DNA of 64,000 bases. Origin: Sphingomonas kyeonggiensis. GTDB taxonomy: Bacteria; Pseudomonadota; Alphaproteobacteria; Sphingomonadales; Sphingomonadaceae. Made by a program: the position numbers and the translations under genes. Positions within the stretch are counted from its first letter, which is position 1; the number at the start of each line of letters is the position of its first letter. Of this stretch, positions 36,646 through 45,076 are shown piece by piece. Location: positions 868,001 through 932,000 of the forward strand of contig NZ_JACHLN010000002.1 of the NCBI RefSeq assembly GCF_014204495.1. The letters run 5' to 3'. The notes below the pieces were generated by a model. It did no database searches, had not been told where the DNA came from, and saw only the letters and a list, made by a program, of their open reading frames with translations.

Positions 36646-37833
36646 ATGGCCGCCGCTCTCCTCCCCGTCGCCGAAGCCCAGCAGCGCCTGTTCGCGCGCG
36701 CCGCCCCGCTCGCCGAGGAGGAGGTGCCGATCGCCCTGGCCGCCGGGCGCTGGGCCGCTCGGGACATCCTCGCCCGCCGCACCCAACCCGCCTCTGCCCT
36801 GTCGGCGATGGACGGCTATGCGATCCGCTTCGCCGACCTGCCCGGCCCGTGGGAGGTGATCGGCGAGAGCGCTGCCGGGCGCGGCTTTGCCGGGGCGGTC
36901 GCCCTGGGCCAGGCCGTGCGCATCTTCACCGGCGCCCCGCTGCCGCCCGGCGCCGATACCATCCTCGTCCAGGAGGAAGCCGCGCGGGAGGGCGATCATC
37001 TCGCACTGGCCGGCGAAGGCCCGCTGCGCCTTGGCGGCAATGTCCGCGCGCGCGGGCTCGATTTCGTTGAGGGCGATGTGTTGCTCCGCGCCGGAGCGCG
37101 GATCACCCCCGCCGCCCTCGCGCTTGCCGCGCTGGCCGGCCACGCGACCCTGCCCGTCCGCCGCAAGGTCCGGGTGGCGTTGCTCTCCACCGGTGACGAG
37201 CTGGTCGCGCCGGGCGTGCCGCTCGAGCCCGACCAGATCCCCGAGACCAACCGGCTGCTGCTCGCCGCGATGCTCGCCGATCTTCCGGTCGAGCTGATCG
37301 ATCTCGGCATCCTGCCCGATCGCCTGGACGTGCTGGAGGCGGCGTTCCGCGCGCTCGATTGCGATCTGCTCGTCACGACGGGCGGGGCCTCGGTCGGCGA
37401 TCACGACCTGGTCCGCCCGGCGCTGCTCGCGGCGGGGGCGGAGATCGATTTCTGGAAGATCGCGCTGCGCCCGGGCAAGCCGATGATGGCGGGCCGGCTG
37501 GGCGATGCGATGCTGCTCGGCCTGCCGGGCAATCCCGTGTCGGTGTTCGCCACCGCGACCTTGTTCGTGCGGCCGCTGGTCGCGCATCTCGCGGGCGCCG
37601 CCGATCCCTTGCCGCGCAGCCATATGGTGCCGCTGGGCGAGCCCCTGCCGGCCAATGGGCCGCGGGCCGATTATCTCCGCGCCGAGCTGGTCGGGGGCAG
37701 CGCCTTCGCCGCGACGATCCAGGACAGCTCGATGCTGCGCACGCTGGCGCGGGCGACCTGCCTGATCGTGCGCCCGGCCGGGGCGCCGGAGGCGAAAACG
37801 GGCGACTCGGCGGAAATCCTCGACATCGCTTGA
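36646..37833 (+). CDS. moeA: Molybdopterin molybdotransferase
   Basis: MoeA inserts molybdate into adenylylated molybdopterin to give molybdenum cofactor. The 395-residue protein shows [10 protein letters not shown] (domain with the catalytic Asp), [49 protein letters not shown] (MPT-binding), [14 protein letters not shown] and [11 protein letters not shown]. It ends with domain IV ([19 protein letters not shown]). Likely once adjacent to moaC; lexA follows at 59 bp. Confidence 0.96.
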   Translation: MAAALLPVAEAQQRLFARAAPLAEEEVPIALAAGRWAARDILARRTQPASALSAMDGYAIRFADLPGPWEVIGESAAGRGFAGAVALGQAVRIFTGAPLPPGADTILVQEEAAREGDHLALAGEGPLRLGGNVRARGLDFVEGDVLLRAGARITPAALALAALAGHATLPVRRKVRVALLSTGDELVAPGVPLEPDQIPETNRLLLAAMLADLPVELIDLGILPDRLDVLEAAFRALDCDLLVTTGGASVGDHDLVRPALLAAGAEIDFWKIALRPGKPMMAGRLGDAMLLGLPGNPVSVFATATLFVRPLVAHLAGAADPLPRSHMVPLGEPLPANGPRADYLRAELVGGSAFAATIQDSSMLRTLARATCLIVRPAGAPEAKTGDSAEILDIA

Positions 37834-37858
37834 CAAGCGCGCGGAACATTGCATAAAC

Positions 37859-37873
37859 GTTCGCAGTCTGTTC
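37859..37873. promoter_or_regulatory. LexA (SOS) box upstream of lexA
   Basis: GTTC-GCAGTCT-GTTC exactly matches the alphaproteobacterial LexA consensus GTTC-N7-GTTC. It ends 18 bp before the lexA start, so autorepression is expected. An adjoining dyad (GAAC at 37843-37846 with GTTC at 37859) adds a second half-site. Confidence 0.88.
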
Positions 37874-37891
37874 CACGCCAGGAGAAACCGG

Positions 37892-38584
37892 ATGCTCACG
37901 CGCAAGCAGCACGAGCTCATCTGCTTCATTGCCGATCGGCTTGCCGAGACCGGCGTCTCGCCTTCGTTCGAGGAAATGAAGGAAGCGCTCGATCTCAAGT
38001 CGAAGTCGGGGGTGCATCGGCTGATCTCGGCGCTGGAAGAGCGCGAGTTCATTCGCCGCCTGCCGAACCGCGCCCGCGCGCTCGAAGTGCTCCGCATGCC
38101 CGAGCGCGGCGATGCGAAGCCGGCCGCTGCGGCCAGGTCCGCCGCCCCCACGGTCGCCGTTTCGAATCCCTCCCCCTCCACGCCCCTGCCATCTCCCGCG
38201 AACGATGTGATCGAGATTCCGCTCCACGGCCGCATCGCCGCGGGTACGCCGATCGAGGCGCTGGAAGGCTCGTCGATGCTCCCGGTTCCGGCGGCCTTGC
38301 TGGGCTCGGGGGAACATTATGCGCTTGAGGTGGCCGGCGATTCGATGGTCGAGGCCGGCATTCTCGACGGCGACTATGCGCTGATCCGCCGTACCGAGAC
38401 GGCGCGCGACGGCGAGATCGTCGTGGCGCTGATCGACGATGCCGAGGCGACCTTGAAGTATTTCCGCAAGGAAGGCGCGATGATCCGGCTCGATCCGGCC
38501 AATCGCGACTACAACGCGCAGCGCTACCGTCCCGATCAGGTCCGCGTTCAGGGTCGGCTTGCCGGCCTGCTGCGCAAGTACTGA
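37892..38584 (+). CDS. lexA: SOS repressor LexA
   Basis: The 230-residue repressor has an N-terminal winged HTH ([31 protein letters not shown]). A Pro/Ala-rich linker (about residues 70-102) follows, longer than in E. coli. The self-cleavage domain has scissile A117-G118 (RIAAGTP), nucleophile S151 (GDSMVEAG) and general base K189 (ATLKYF). On DNA damage, RecA filaments promote cleavage and de-repress SOS genes. Strong RBS (GGAGAAACCGG). The gene is only 3 bp from the convergent EF-hand gene. Confidence 0.97.
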   Translation: MLTRKQHELICFIADRLAETGVSPSFEEMKEALDLKSKSGVHRLISALEEREFIRRLPNRARALEVLRMPERGDAKPAAAARSAAPTVAVSNPSPSTPLPSPANDVIEIPLHGRIAAGTPIEALEGSSMLPVPAALLGSGEHYALEVAGDSMVEAGILDGDYALIRRTETARDGEIVVALIDDAEATLKYFRKEGAMIRLDPANRDYNAQRYRPDQVRVQGRLAGLLRKY

Positions 38585-38587
38585 GGC

Positions 38588-39283
38588 TCAGGCCAGGAAC
38601 TCGCTCCAGGCGACCTTGCCGTCGCCACTGCGGTCGAGTTCCTGGAACGGTGCGACATCGGGCTGCTGTCCCTGGAAGCGGAACAGGTTCCAGGCGGCGG
38701 CATATTCGGCGGGCGAAAGCGTGCCGTCATGATCGGCATCGAGCAGGTCGAAGCCGGCGCGGAACATTCTGAGGCGGTGCGCGGCGAATTCGGCGAAGCT
38801 GACCCTGCCGTCCCGGTTCGCATCGGCCTTGGCCAAGGTGAAGTCGGACGCGGAAATCGCAAAGGGCCGCAGCCCGCGAATATCGGGCATCGAAGCCCGA
38901 CGCAGCGGCAGCGCCATCACCCGATGCTCTCCGCACCAGATCCGCGGCTCGGCGCGCTTCGGACCGAATTCGTCGGGGGTGAGCACCCCGTCATGGTTGC
39001 GATCGAACGCGGCATAGCTCGGCCGGAAATCCGGTGCGGCAGTCACCGCGGCAGGCATGGCCAGCCCGATCGCCCCGATCATCCCCGCAGCCGCCAGCGG
39101 GCGACACCAGCGGCGCAACCGGCCCGGCGCAGGCGCGTCGCCGGCGAGATGCGCATCGACATAGCCGCGCACTACATCGCTCGCCGTCCGCCCTTCGGCC
39201 CGGCATTGCTCCATGAAGGCGCGCTTCACCGCATGAGGCAGCCGCACTTCGATCGTGTCGCTTTTCTTCGGGTTCCGGATCAT
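38588..39283 (-). CDS. Ribbon-helix-helix / membrane / four EF-hand fusion protein
   Basis: The 231-residue protein has three parts. Residues 8-47 (SDTIEVRLPHAVKRAFMEQC ... TASDVVRGYVDAHLA) look like a ribbon-helix-helix DNA-binding or antitoxin-type fold. Residues about 62-82 (PLAAAGMIGAIGLAMPAAVTA) form a membrane helix or signal anchor. The rest holds four EF-hand loops (DRNHDGVLTPDE at 94-105, then DANRDGRVSFAE, DADHDGTLSPAE and DRSGDGKVAWSE), each with calcium ligands at 1, 3, 5 and 12. EF-hands would be periplasmic and RHH cytoplasmic. The start ATG at 39283 is 26 bp after comEC, so they may share an mRNA; the GGAG is unusually close to the ATG. Function is unknown. Confidence 0.7.
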   Translation of the reverse strand: MIRNPKKSDTIEVRLPHAVKRAFMEQCRAEGRTASDVVRGYVDAHLAGDAPAPGRLRRWCRPLAAAGMIGAIGLAMPAAVTAAPDFRPSYAAFDRNHDGVLTPDEFGPKRAEPRIWCGEHRVMALPLRRASMPDIRGLRPFAISASDFTLAKADANRDGRVSFAEFAAHRLRMFRAGFDLLDADHDGTLSPAEYAAAWNLFRFQGQQPDVAPFQELDRSGDGKVAWSEFLA

Positions 39284-39309
39284 GCTCCGAGGAGACCCCG
39301 AAGCCTCTG

Positions 39310-41442
39310 TCAGCGCCAGCGATTTCGTGTCCGGACAGGTGCAAGTCCCTGCTCCGGCACATAGACCGGCTGCACTTTCGGCGGGTGACGCCAGGGATGC
39401 CGCCCTCCGCCACGCACCATCGCCACCCGACCGCTGGCAAAGGCGATCGCCAGCCCGCCGGTCCTGGCCAGCTGCGGCCGATCGAGCTTGAGCCAGCGCG
39501 GCGCGCAGCCCGCCGGCAGGCGCCGGTCGCTGATCACCACATCGACCTTGCGGCACAGCGTAGTGAATTCGGCCCAGGGCAAGGCGTAGCCGCTCCGCGT
39601 CGCTGCAACCCGCCACACCCGCCCCGCGGCGCGATGCTCGATCAGGCACAAATCGAGGTTGCATGCAGCACCCGGCTGGCCGGACAAGGCAACCGGCTCG
39701 ACATCGCTGCCGCCGGTTTCCGCGAGCATGTCGCGGGTATAGTCACCCGCCCGGTCACGCAGCAGCGCCATGCTGCCATCGGCCATGCGGATCGCGAGAT
39801 GTCGTCCGTCGCCGGTCACGATCAGATCCGGCACCGGCGTGGCGAGCATCCAGCCTAACCCCATGACAAGCGGCACCGCCCCCGCCCAACGCGCGCCCGT
39901 CCGCCAAAGCGCCAGCCACAGCCCGCCCGCCACCATCAGCGCAAAGGCGCCGGCCGGCATGGTCGGGAACGCCGCAACCGCGCCCGGCGCAGCAGCAGTC
40001 GTCCTTGCTATCCAGAGCAGCAGTTGCAGCGCCTGATCGGTCAGCCACCAGGCCGGCCAGCCAAGCCCCGCCACATCGAGCAGCAGCGCCAGCGCTTCCA
40101 GGGGCATGATCACAAAGGTTGTAAGCGGGATCGCGACAATATTGGCGAGCGCGCCGTAAAGCCCGGCCTGGTGGAAATGGAACAGTCCGATCGGCATCAG
40201 CGCGAGCTCCACCGCCACCCCGGTGAGCAGCAGCGAACCGATGCCGCGCAGCAACGCCGCGCCGCGCCCCTCCTCGCGCTTGCCGAACCAGCGGTGCATG
40301 AACGGACTCTCGTGCAGCGCGACGATCGCCGTCACCGCAGCAAAGCTCAGCTGGAAGCTCGCGCCCGCCAGCGCCTCGGGCCACAGGAGCAGCACGATCA
40401 CCGCACCCGCAGCAACCAGCCGCAGCGTGATCGCCTCACGTCCAAGGCTCAACGCCAGCAGCACCAGCAAGGCGGCCACGCAGGAGCGGATCGTCGGCAC
40501 CTCTGCGCCGGTGAGCAGCGTATAGCCGATCGCCGCCAGCGCGCCTGCCCCCGCCGCAACCAGGGGCAGCCGCCAACGCAGCGCCAGGGTCGGGCTCAGG
40601 GCGAGCAGCTTGAGTACCAGCAGCATTGCCGCCGCGGTCACCGCAGTCACATGCAGCCCACTCACCGAAAGAAGGTGCGCGAGGCCCGACCGCTGCATCG
40701 CCTCGACATCGCCCTCCGCGATCGCCCCCTGGTCACCCGTGGCGAGCGCGCTGGCGATTCCGCCCGCGCTGCCTTCGACTCGCGACTGGATATGCGCCGA
40801 AAGCGACGCTCGCAGATCGGCGCCCGCCGCCCGCGCCGGCGTCACCACCTCGACGGGGTCGAAGCCCTTGCCGGTAGCGCCAAGTCCGGCGAACCACGCC
40901 GTACGCGCAAAATCATAGCCGCCTGGTACCGAGGCCTCGGCTGGAGGCATCAGCCGGGCACGCAGCCTAACCACCGCATCCGGCGCCAGGCCCGCAGGCA
41001 CGTCCCGCGTCTCGAGGTTCACCCGCACCCGCGGCGGCAGGTCTGTGCGCCCGGGCAGCAGCGTCACCCGCACCACCTCGCGCGCCGGCATACGCTCCAC
41101 CCGCACCACGCGCCCGGTGAGCTCCACCACCGCGGGACGCGCCAGCACCGGCGCCGCCACCCGCTCCGCGCGCCACCAGATCAGGGCGCAGCCCGCTGCC
41201 ATGCCAAGCCCGCCAAGCAGCAACGCCCGTCCCAGGCGCCCCGGCAGCGCCAATCCCAGCACCGCCACGGCGCAGGAAGCCAGCAGGAAACCGATCCAGC
41301 GCGGCGCGTCCGGCAGCAGGAACCAGGCGGCGATCCCGCCGCCCAGCGCCACCGGCAGCCAGAGCGGCAATTGCGCGCGCTCGGCCTCGAGCCAATGCTC
41401 GATTGCCGCTCCGATCTGGCGAAACACTGCCCCTCCCCCCAT
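39310..41442 (-). CDS. comEC: ComEC/Rec2 family DNA-uptake channel protein
   Basis: The 710-residue protein contains N-terminal helices, a periplasmic OB-fold-like DUF4131 region (LTGRVVRVERMPAREVVRVTL) and the ComEC/Rec2 competence channel domain (SVSGLHVTAVTAAAMLLVLKL, GAEVPTIRSCVAALLVLLAL; the LLSVSGLH motif). The truncated C-terminal part (AIRMADGSMALLRDRAGDYTRDM) lacks a full metallo-beta-lactamase domain. ComEC moves single-stranded DNA across the inner membrane during transformation; whether the strain is competent is unknown. The start is taken as ATG at 41442; ATG at 41496 would make the protein longer and overlap gltX. Divergent from gltX. Confidence 0.88.
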   Translation of the reverse strand: MGGGAVFRQIGAAIEHWLEAERAQLPLWLPVALGGGIAAWFLLPDAPRWIGFLLASCAVAVLGLALPGRLGRALLLGGLGMAAGCALIWWRAERVAAPVLARPAVVELTGRVVRVERMPAREVVRVTLLPGRTDLPPRVRVNLETRDVPAGLAPDAVVRLRARLMPPAEASVPGGYDFARTAWFAGLGATGKGFDPVEVVTPARAAGADLRASLSAHIQSRVEGSAGGIASALATGDQGAIAEGDVEAMQRSGLAHLLSVSGLHVTAVTAAAMLLVLKLLALSPTLALRWRLPLVAAGAGALAAIGYTLLTGAEVPTIRSCVAALLVLLALSLGREAITLRLVAAGAVIVLLLWPEALAGASFQLSFAAVTAIVALHESPFMHRWFGKREEGRGAALLRGIGSLLLTGVAVELALMPIGLFHFHQAGLYGALANIVAIPLTTFVIMPLEALALLLDVAGLGWPAWWLTDQALQLLLWIARTTAAAPGAVAAFPTMPAGAFALMVAGGLWLALWRTGARWAGAVPLVMGLGWMLATPVPDLIVTGDGRHLAIRMADGSMALLRDRAGDYTRDMLAETGGSDVEPVALSGQPGAACNLDLCLIEHRAAGRVWRVAATRSGYALPWAEFTTLCRKVDVVISDRRLPAGCAPRWLKLDRPQLARTGGLAIAFASGRVAMVRGGGRHPWRHPPKVQPVYVPEQGLAPVRTRNRWR

Positions 41443-41448
41443 TTGAAG

Positions 41449-41456
41449 GGAGGTGA
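41449..41456 (+). promoter_or_regulatory. Strong ribosome-binding site for gltX
   Basis: GGAGGTGA is an 8-base perfect match to the anti-Shine-Dalgarno sequence, 5 bp before a GTG (41462) that is in the gltX frame. It supports that GTG as start even though it gives an N-terminus longer than usual. Confidence 0.55.
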
Positions 41457-41461
41457 ACCCC

Positions 41462-42952
41462 GTGCTAGGGGCGCCCTCGGTGGCTGAATGGGCCATCGGA
41501 AACACAGTTTGGGAGCAAGCTCGGTTGGGCGCAACATCTGATACGGGTGCGAAACAGGTTGTCACGCGGTTCGCGCCGTCGCCTACGGGTTTCCTTCACA
41601 TCGGCGGTGCGCGCACTGCCCTGTTCAACCTGCTGTTCGCCCGCCATCATGGCGGCAAGTTCCTGCTGCGCATCGAGGATACCGATCGCGCGCGCTCGAC
41701 CGATCAGGCGATCTCGGCGATCCTGGACGGGATGCGCTGGCTGAACCTCGATTGGGACGGCGAGGAAGTCTATCAGTTCTCCCGCGCTGCGCGGCACGCC
41801 GAAGTGGCGCGCGAGATGCTCGCCAACGGTCATGCATATAAGTGCTTCGCCACCGCCGAGGAGCTCGAGGCGATGCGCGCCGAGCAGAAGGCGAACAAGC
41901 AGCCGCTGCGCTATGACGGCCGCTGGCGCGACCGTGACGAGAGCGAGGCCCCCGAGGGCGCGCCCTATGTCATCCGCCTCAAGGCGCCGCGCGAAGGCGC
42001 GGTGACGATCGAGGATCATGTCCAGGGCCCGGTTACCGTCAACAATGCCGAGCTCGACGATCTCGTCCTGCTCCGTTCGGACGGCACGCCGACCTATATG
42101 CTCGCGGTGGTGGTCGACGATCACGACATGGGCGTGACCCATGTGATCCGCGGCGACGATCACCTGAACAACGCCTTCCGCCAGCTGCCGATCTATCGCG
42201 CGATGGGCTGGGAAGAGCCCGAATACGCCCACATCCCGCTGATCTTCAATCCGGACGGCACCAAGATGTCGAAGCGGAAGAACGCGGTGGCGGTCGACGA
42301 GTATCGCGACCAGCTCGGCATCCTGCCCGAGGCGCTGTCAAACTATCTGCTCCGCCTCGGCTGGGGGCATGGCGACGACGAGATCATCAGCCGCGAACAG
42401 GCGATCGAGTGGTTCGAGCTGTCCGGCGTCGGCCGCAGCCCGTCGCGCTTCGACCTCAAGAAGCTCGAGAGCCTGAACGGCCATTACATCCGCGCGTCTG
42501 ACGATGCGCGACTGGCCAGCCTGGTTGCCGCGCGACTCGGTTTCGAACTTTCGGAATCGCAGGCCGATCTTCTGCGCCGCAGCATGGCAGCCCTGAAGCC
42601 GCGCGCTGCGAATCTCCTCGAACTCGCCGAGGGAGCGGGTTTCCTTTTTCGCACTCGCCCACTGGAATTGGACGAGGGCGCAAAGGCTCTGCTAGAGGGC
42701 GACGCGCGGGCTCTCCTCGCCCAGTTGCATACCGCGCTTGACGGCGTGGAAAGCTGGGATACGGAGGCGCTCGAAGCAGCGGTACGCACCGTTGCGGAAG
42801 ATGCGGGTGTCAAGCTCGGTGCGGCTGCGCAGCCTCTGCGCGCGGCGCTCACCGGGCGTCGGACATCTCCGGGCATCTTTGACGTCCTAGCGCTGCTTGG
42901 ACGCGAAGAGAGTCTGGCTCGCATCGCAGACCAGATGACCGTGCCGGCCTGA
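41462..42952 (+). CDS. gltX: Glutamate--tRNA ligase
   Basis: GltX charges tRNA-Glu (class I synthetase). The core starts at [20 protein letters not shown] with HIGG, a form of the HIGH signature, and [18 protein letters not shown] is the KMSKS loop, and the C-terminal helical anticodon-binding domain follows. The start is uncertain. GTG 41462 has a near-perfect Shine-Dalgarno but adds about 33 residues before VVTRF. TTG at 41525, with GGGAG 9 bp upstream, would give about 475 residues, the family norm; GTG 41453 is also in frame. No ATG is available upstream of the core. Confidence 0.93.
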   Translation: MLGAPSVAEWAIGNTVWEQARLGATSDTGAKQVVTRFAPSPTGFLHIGGARTALFNLLFARHHGGKFLLRIEDTDRARSTDQAISAILDGMRWLNLDWDGEEVYQFSRAARHAEVAREMLANGHAYKCFATAEELEAMRAEQKANKQPLRYDGRWRDRDESEAPEGAPYVIRLKAPREGAVTIEDHVQGPVTVNNAELDDLVLLRSDGTPTYMLAVVVDDHDMGVTHVIRGDDHLNNAFRQLPIYRAMGWEEPEYAHIPLIFNPDGTKMSKRKNAVAVDEYRDQLGILPEALSNYLLRLGWGHGDDEIISREQAIEWFELSGVGRSPSRFDLKKLESLNGHYIRASDDARLASLVAARLGFELSESQADLLRRSMAALKPRAANLLELAEGAGFLFRTRPLELDEGAKALLEGDARALLAQLHTALDGVESWDTEALEAAVRTVAEDAGVKLGAAAQPLRAALTGRRTSPGIFDVLALLGREESLARIADQMTVPA

Positions 42953-42985
42953 TCCCAGGCCCGGCCCAAACATAGGACGACGTTT

Positions 42986-44269
42986 ATGAGCGACACCGCG
43001 AAGCTGCAGGTTCCGGGGAAGGATGTTGAATATCCGATCCTTTCGGGCAGCGTCGGACCGGACGTCATCGACATCCGCAAGCTCTATGGGCAGACCGGCA
43101 AGTTCACCTATGACCCCGGCTTCACTTCGACCGCGTCGTGCGAATCGGGCCTGACCTATATCGATGGCGACGAGGGCATCCTGCTCCATCGCGGCTATCC
43201 GATCGGCCAGCTCGCCGAGCATTCGAGCTTCATGGAAGTCAGCTATCTGCTGCTGAACGGCGAACTGCCGAACCAGGAAGAGCTGACCGCGTTCGAGAAC
43301 ACGATCACCCGCCACACCATGCTGCACGAGCAGCTCGCGACCTTCTATCGCGGCTTCCGCCGTGACGCGCACCCGATGGCGGTGATGTGCGGCGTCGCCG
43401 GCGCGCTCTCGGCCTTCTACCATGATTCGACCGACATCACCGATCCGAAGCAGCGCATGATCGCGTCGCATCGCCTGATCGCGAAGATGCCGACGATCGC
43501 GGCGATGGCCTACAAGTACAGCGTCGGCCAGCCGTTCCTCTATCCGGACAACAAGCTCAGCTACACCGGCAACTTCCTGCGCATGACCTTCGGCGTGCCG
43601 GCGGAAGAATATGAGGTGAACCCGGTCATCGAAAAGGCGATGGACCGCATCTTCATCCTCCATGCCGATCACGAGCAGAACGCCTCGACCTCGACCGTGC
43701 GCCTCGCCGGTTCGTCGGGCGCGAACCCGTTCGCCTGCATCGCGGCCGGCATCGCCTGCCTGTGGGGCCCGGCGCATGGCGGCGCCAACGAAGCGGCGCT
43801 CAACATGCTGCGCGAAATCGGCCGTCCGGAGCGCATCCCCGAATATATCGCCCGCGCCAAGGACAAGAACGATCCGTTCCGCCTGATGGGCTTCGGTCAC
43901 CGCGTCTACAAGAACTACGATCCGCGCGCGACCGTGATGCAGAAGACCGTGCGCGAAGTGTTCGACGCGCTCAAGGTCAACGATCCCGTCTTCGAGGTCG
44001 CGCTGCAGCTCGAGGAAATGGCGCTCAACGACCCGTACTTCATCGAGAAGAAGCTGTTCCCGAACGTCGACTTCTATTCGGGCGTCATCCTCTCGGCGAT
44101 CGGCTTCCCGACCACGATGTTCACTGCGCTCTTCGCCCTTGCCCGCACCGTCGGCTGGGTCGCGCAGTGGAACGAGATGATCTCGGATCCCGAGCAGAAG
44201 ATCGGCCGCCCGCGCCAGCTCTACACGGGCCCGGTGCAGCGCGATTACGTGCCGGTCGGCCAGCGCTAA
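42986..44269 (+). CDS. gltA: Citrate synthase
   Basis: GltA condenses acetyl-CoA and oxaloacetate at the entry of the TCA cycle. The 427-residue type II (hexameric, NADH-sensitive family) enzyme has [20 protein letters not shown] near the start and [20 protein letters not shown] (catalytic His). It also has [14 protein letters not shown] (second His), [15 protein letters not shown], and [15 protein letters not shown] with the catalytic Asp. It follows gltX at 34 bp and ends before a REP-like hairpin. Confidence 0.98.
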   Translation: MSDTAKLQVPGKDVEYPILSGSVGPDVIDIRKLYGQTGKFTYDPGFTSTASCESGLTYIDGDEGILLHRGYPIGQLAEHSSFMEVSYLLLNGELPNQEELTAFENTITRHTMLHEQLATFYRGFRRDAHPMAVMCGVAGALSAFYHDSTDITDPKQRMIASHRLIAKMPTIAAMAYKYSVGQPFLYPDNKLSYTGNFLRMTFGVPAEEYEVNPVIEKAMDRIFILHADHEQNASTSTVRLAGSSGANPFACIAAGIACLWGPAHGGANEAALNMLREIGRPERIPEYIARAKDKNDPFRLMGFGHRVYKNYDPRATVMQKTVREVFDALKVNDPVFEVALQLEEMALNDPYFIEKKLFPNVDFYSGVILSAIGFPTTMFTALFALARTVGWVAQWNEMISDPEQKIGRPRQLYTGPVQRDYVPVGQR

Positions 44270-44315
44270 GAAATACCGTCACCCCGGCGAAAACCGGGAT
44301 GATGATATAGAGATC

Positions 44316-44348
44316 ACGCCGTCTCCGCCTTCGCGGGGGCGGCGTTTT
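44316..44348. terminator. Rho-independent terminator of gltA
   Basis: ACGCCG and CCGCC arms pair with GGCGG and CGGCGT around TTCGC, followed by TTTT. It lies 47 bp after the gltA stop. A family C-like half repeat (CCCCGGCGAAAACCGGGATG) is found just before it. Confidence 0.6.
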
Positions 44349-44388
44349 CGGTTAACCAATCGGCGACCATCCCACCGGAGTCGCCCGA

Positions 44389-44631
44389 ATGCGCCAGAAC
44401 CTCCTGATCCTGATCGGTATCCTCGGCTTCATCGCCGGCGTGGTGTTCATGCTCCAGGGCCTGGGCGTGCTGCGTGCCCCCATCTCCAGCCCGATGATCG
44501 GTAGCCAGACCTGGGTGGTGCGCGGCGGGATCATCGCGCTGCTCAGCGCGATCCTGGTCGGTGGCGTCCGCCTCGTCCCCACCCGCGCCGAGCGCCGGGC
44601 CGCGCGCCGGGCGGAGCGCGATCTACCTTAA
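44389..44631 (+). CDS. Small two-helix membrane protein
   Basis: 80 residues with two membrane helices (about residues 4-25, LLILIGILGFIAGVVFMLQG; and 45-63, VVRGGIIALLSAILVGGV) and a strongly basic C-terminal tail (RAERRAARRAERD). It occurs as a lone gene after gltA. No function known. Confidence 0.7.
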   Translation: MRQNLLILIGILGFIAGVVFMLQGLGVLRAPISSPMIGSQTWVVRGGIIALLSAILVGGVRLVPTRAERRAARRAERDLP

Positions 44632-44717
44632 CCTCCGCCTACCAACGGGTTCAGCAACGCGACTCGATCGCCGCTCTATCATTCTCTCATGCGGGAAGAG
44701 AGGAATGGAGAGTTGCA

Positions 44718-45035
44718 ATGAACCTTGCCAAGCTGATCGCCGCGGCCGCGCTTGCCACTGTCGGCATCGCCAGCGCCGCCACACCGGCCGCCGCCGCGCC
44801 GGCACCGACCACCAGCGTGATCGCGCTCGCCGCAGCGGCGCCCGCCGCGCAGGACTGGCGCTACCGCGAGCGCTATCGGGATCGTCACTATGATCGCCGC
44901 CATTGGGATCGCGGCCGCCACCGCGGCTGGGATCGTGGTCGTGGCTATGGCTATGACCGCCGCTATTATCACAGCCGCCGCGTCTGCTGGAACGAGTGGC
45001 GCCGTGGCCACCGCGTAACGGTCTGCCGTCGCTAA
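44718..45035 (+). CDS. Small exported Arg/Tyr/His-rich protein
   Basis: A 105-residue protein with a signal peptide (LIAAAALATVGIASAATPAAA). The mature part is basic and low-complexity, built from RYRD/RRHWDRGRHRGWDRGRG-like units, and ends with a cysteine pair framing WNEWRRGHRVTV. Similar proteins are common in Sphingomonas and are annotated only as hypothetical. The ATG has GGAGAG 7 bp upstream. Confidence 0.75.
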   Translation: MNLAKLIAAAALATVGIASAATPAAAAPAPTTSVIALAAAAPAAQDWRYRERYRDRHYDRRHWDRGRHRGWDRGRGYGYDRRYYHSRRVCWNEWRRGHRVTVCRR

Positions 45036-45076
45036 CCCAGAATAGTGATGGGGCGTCCGCCGGACCGGCGGGCGCC

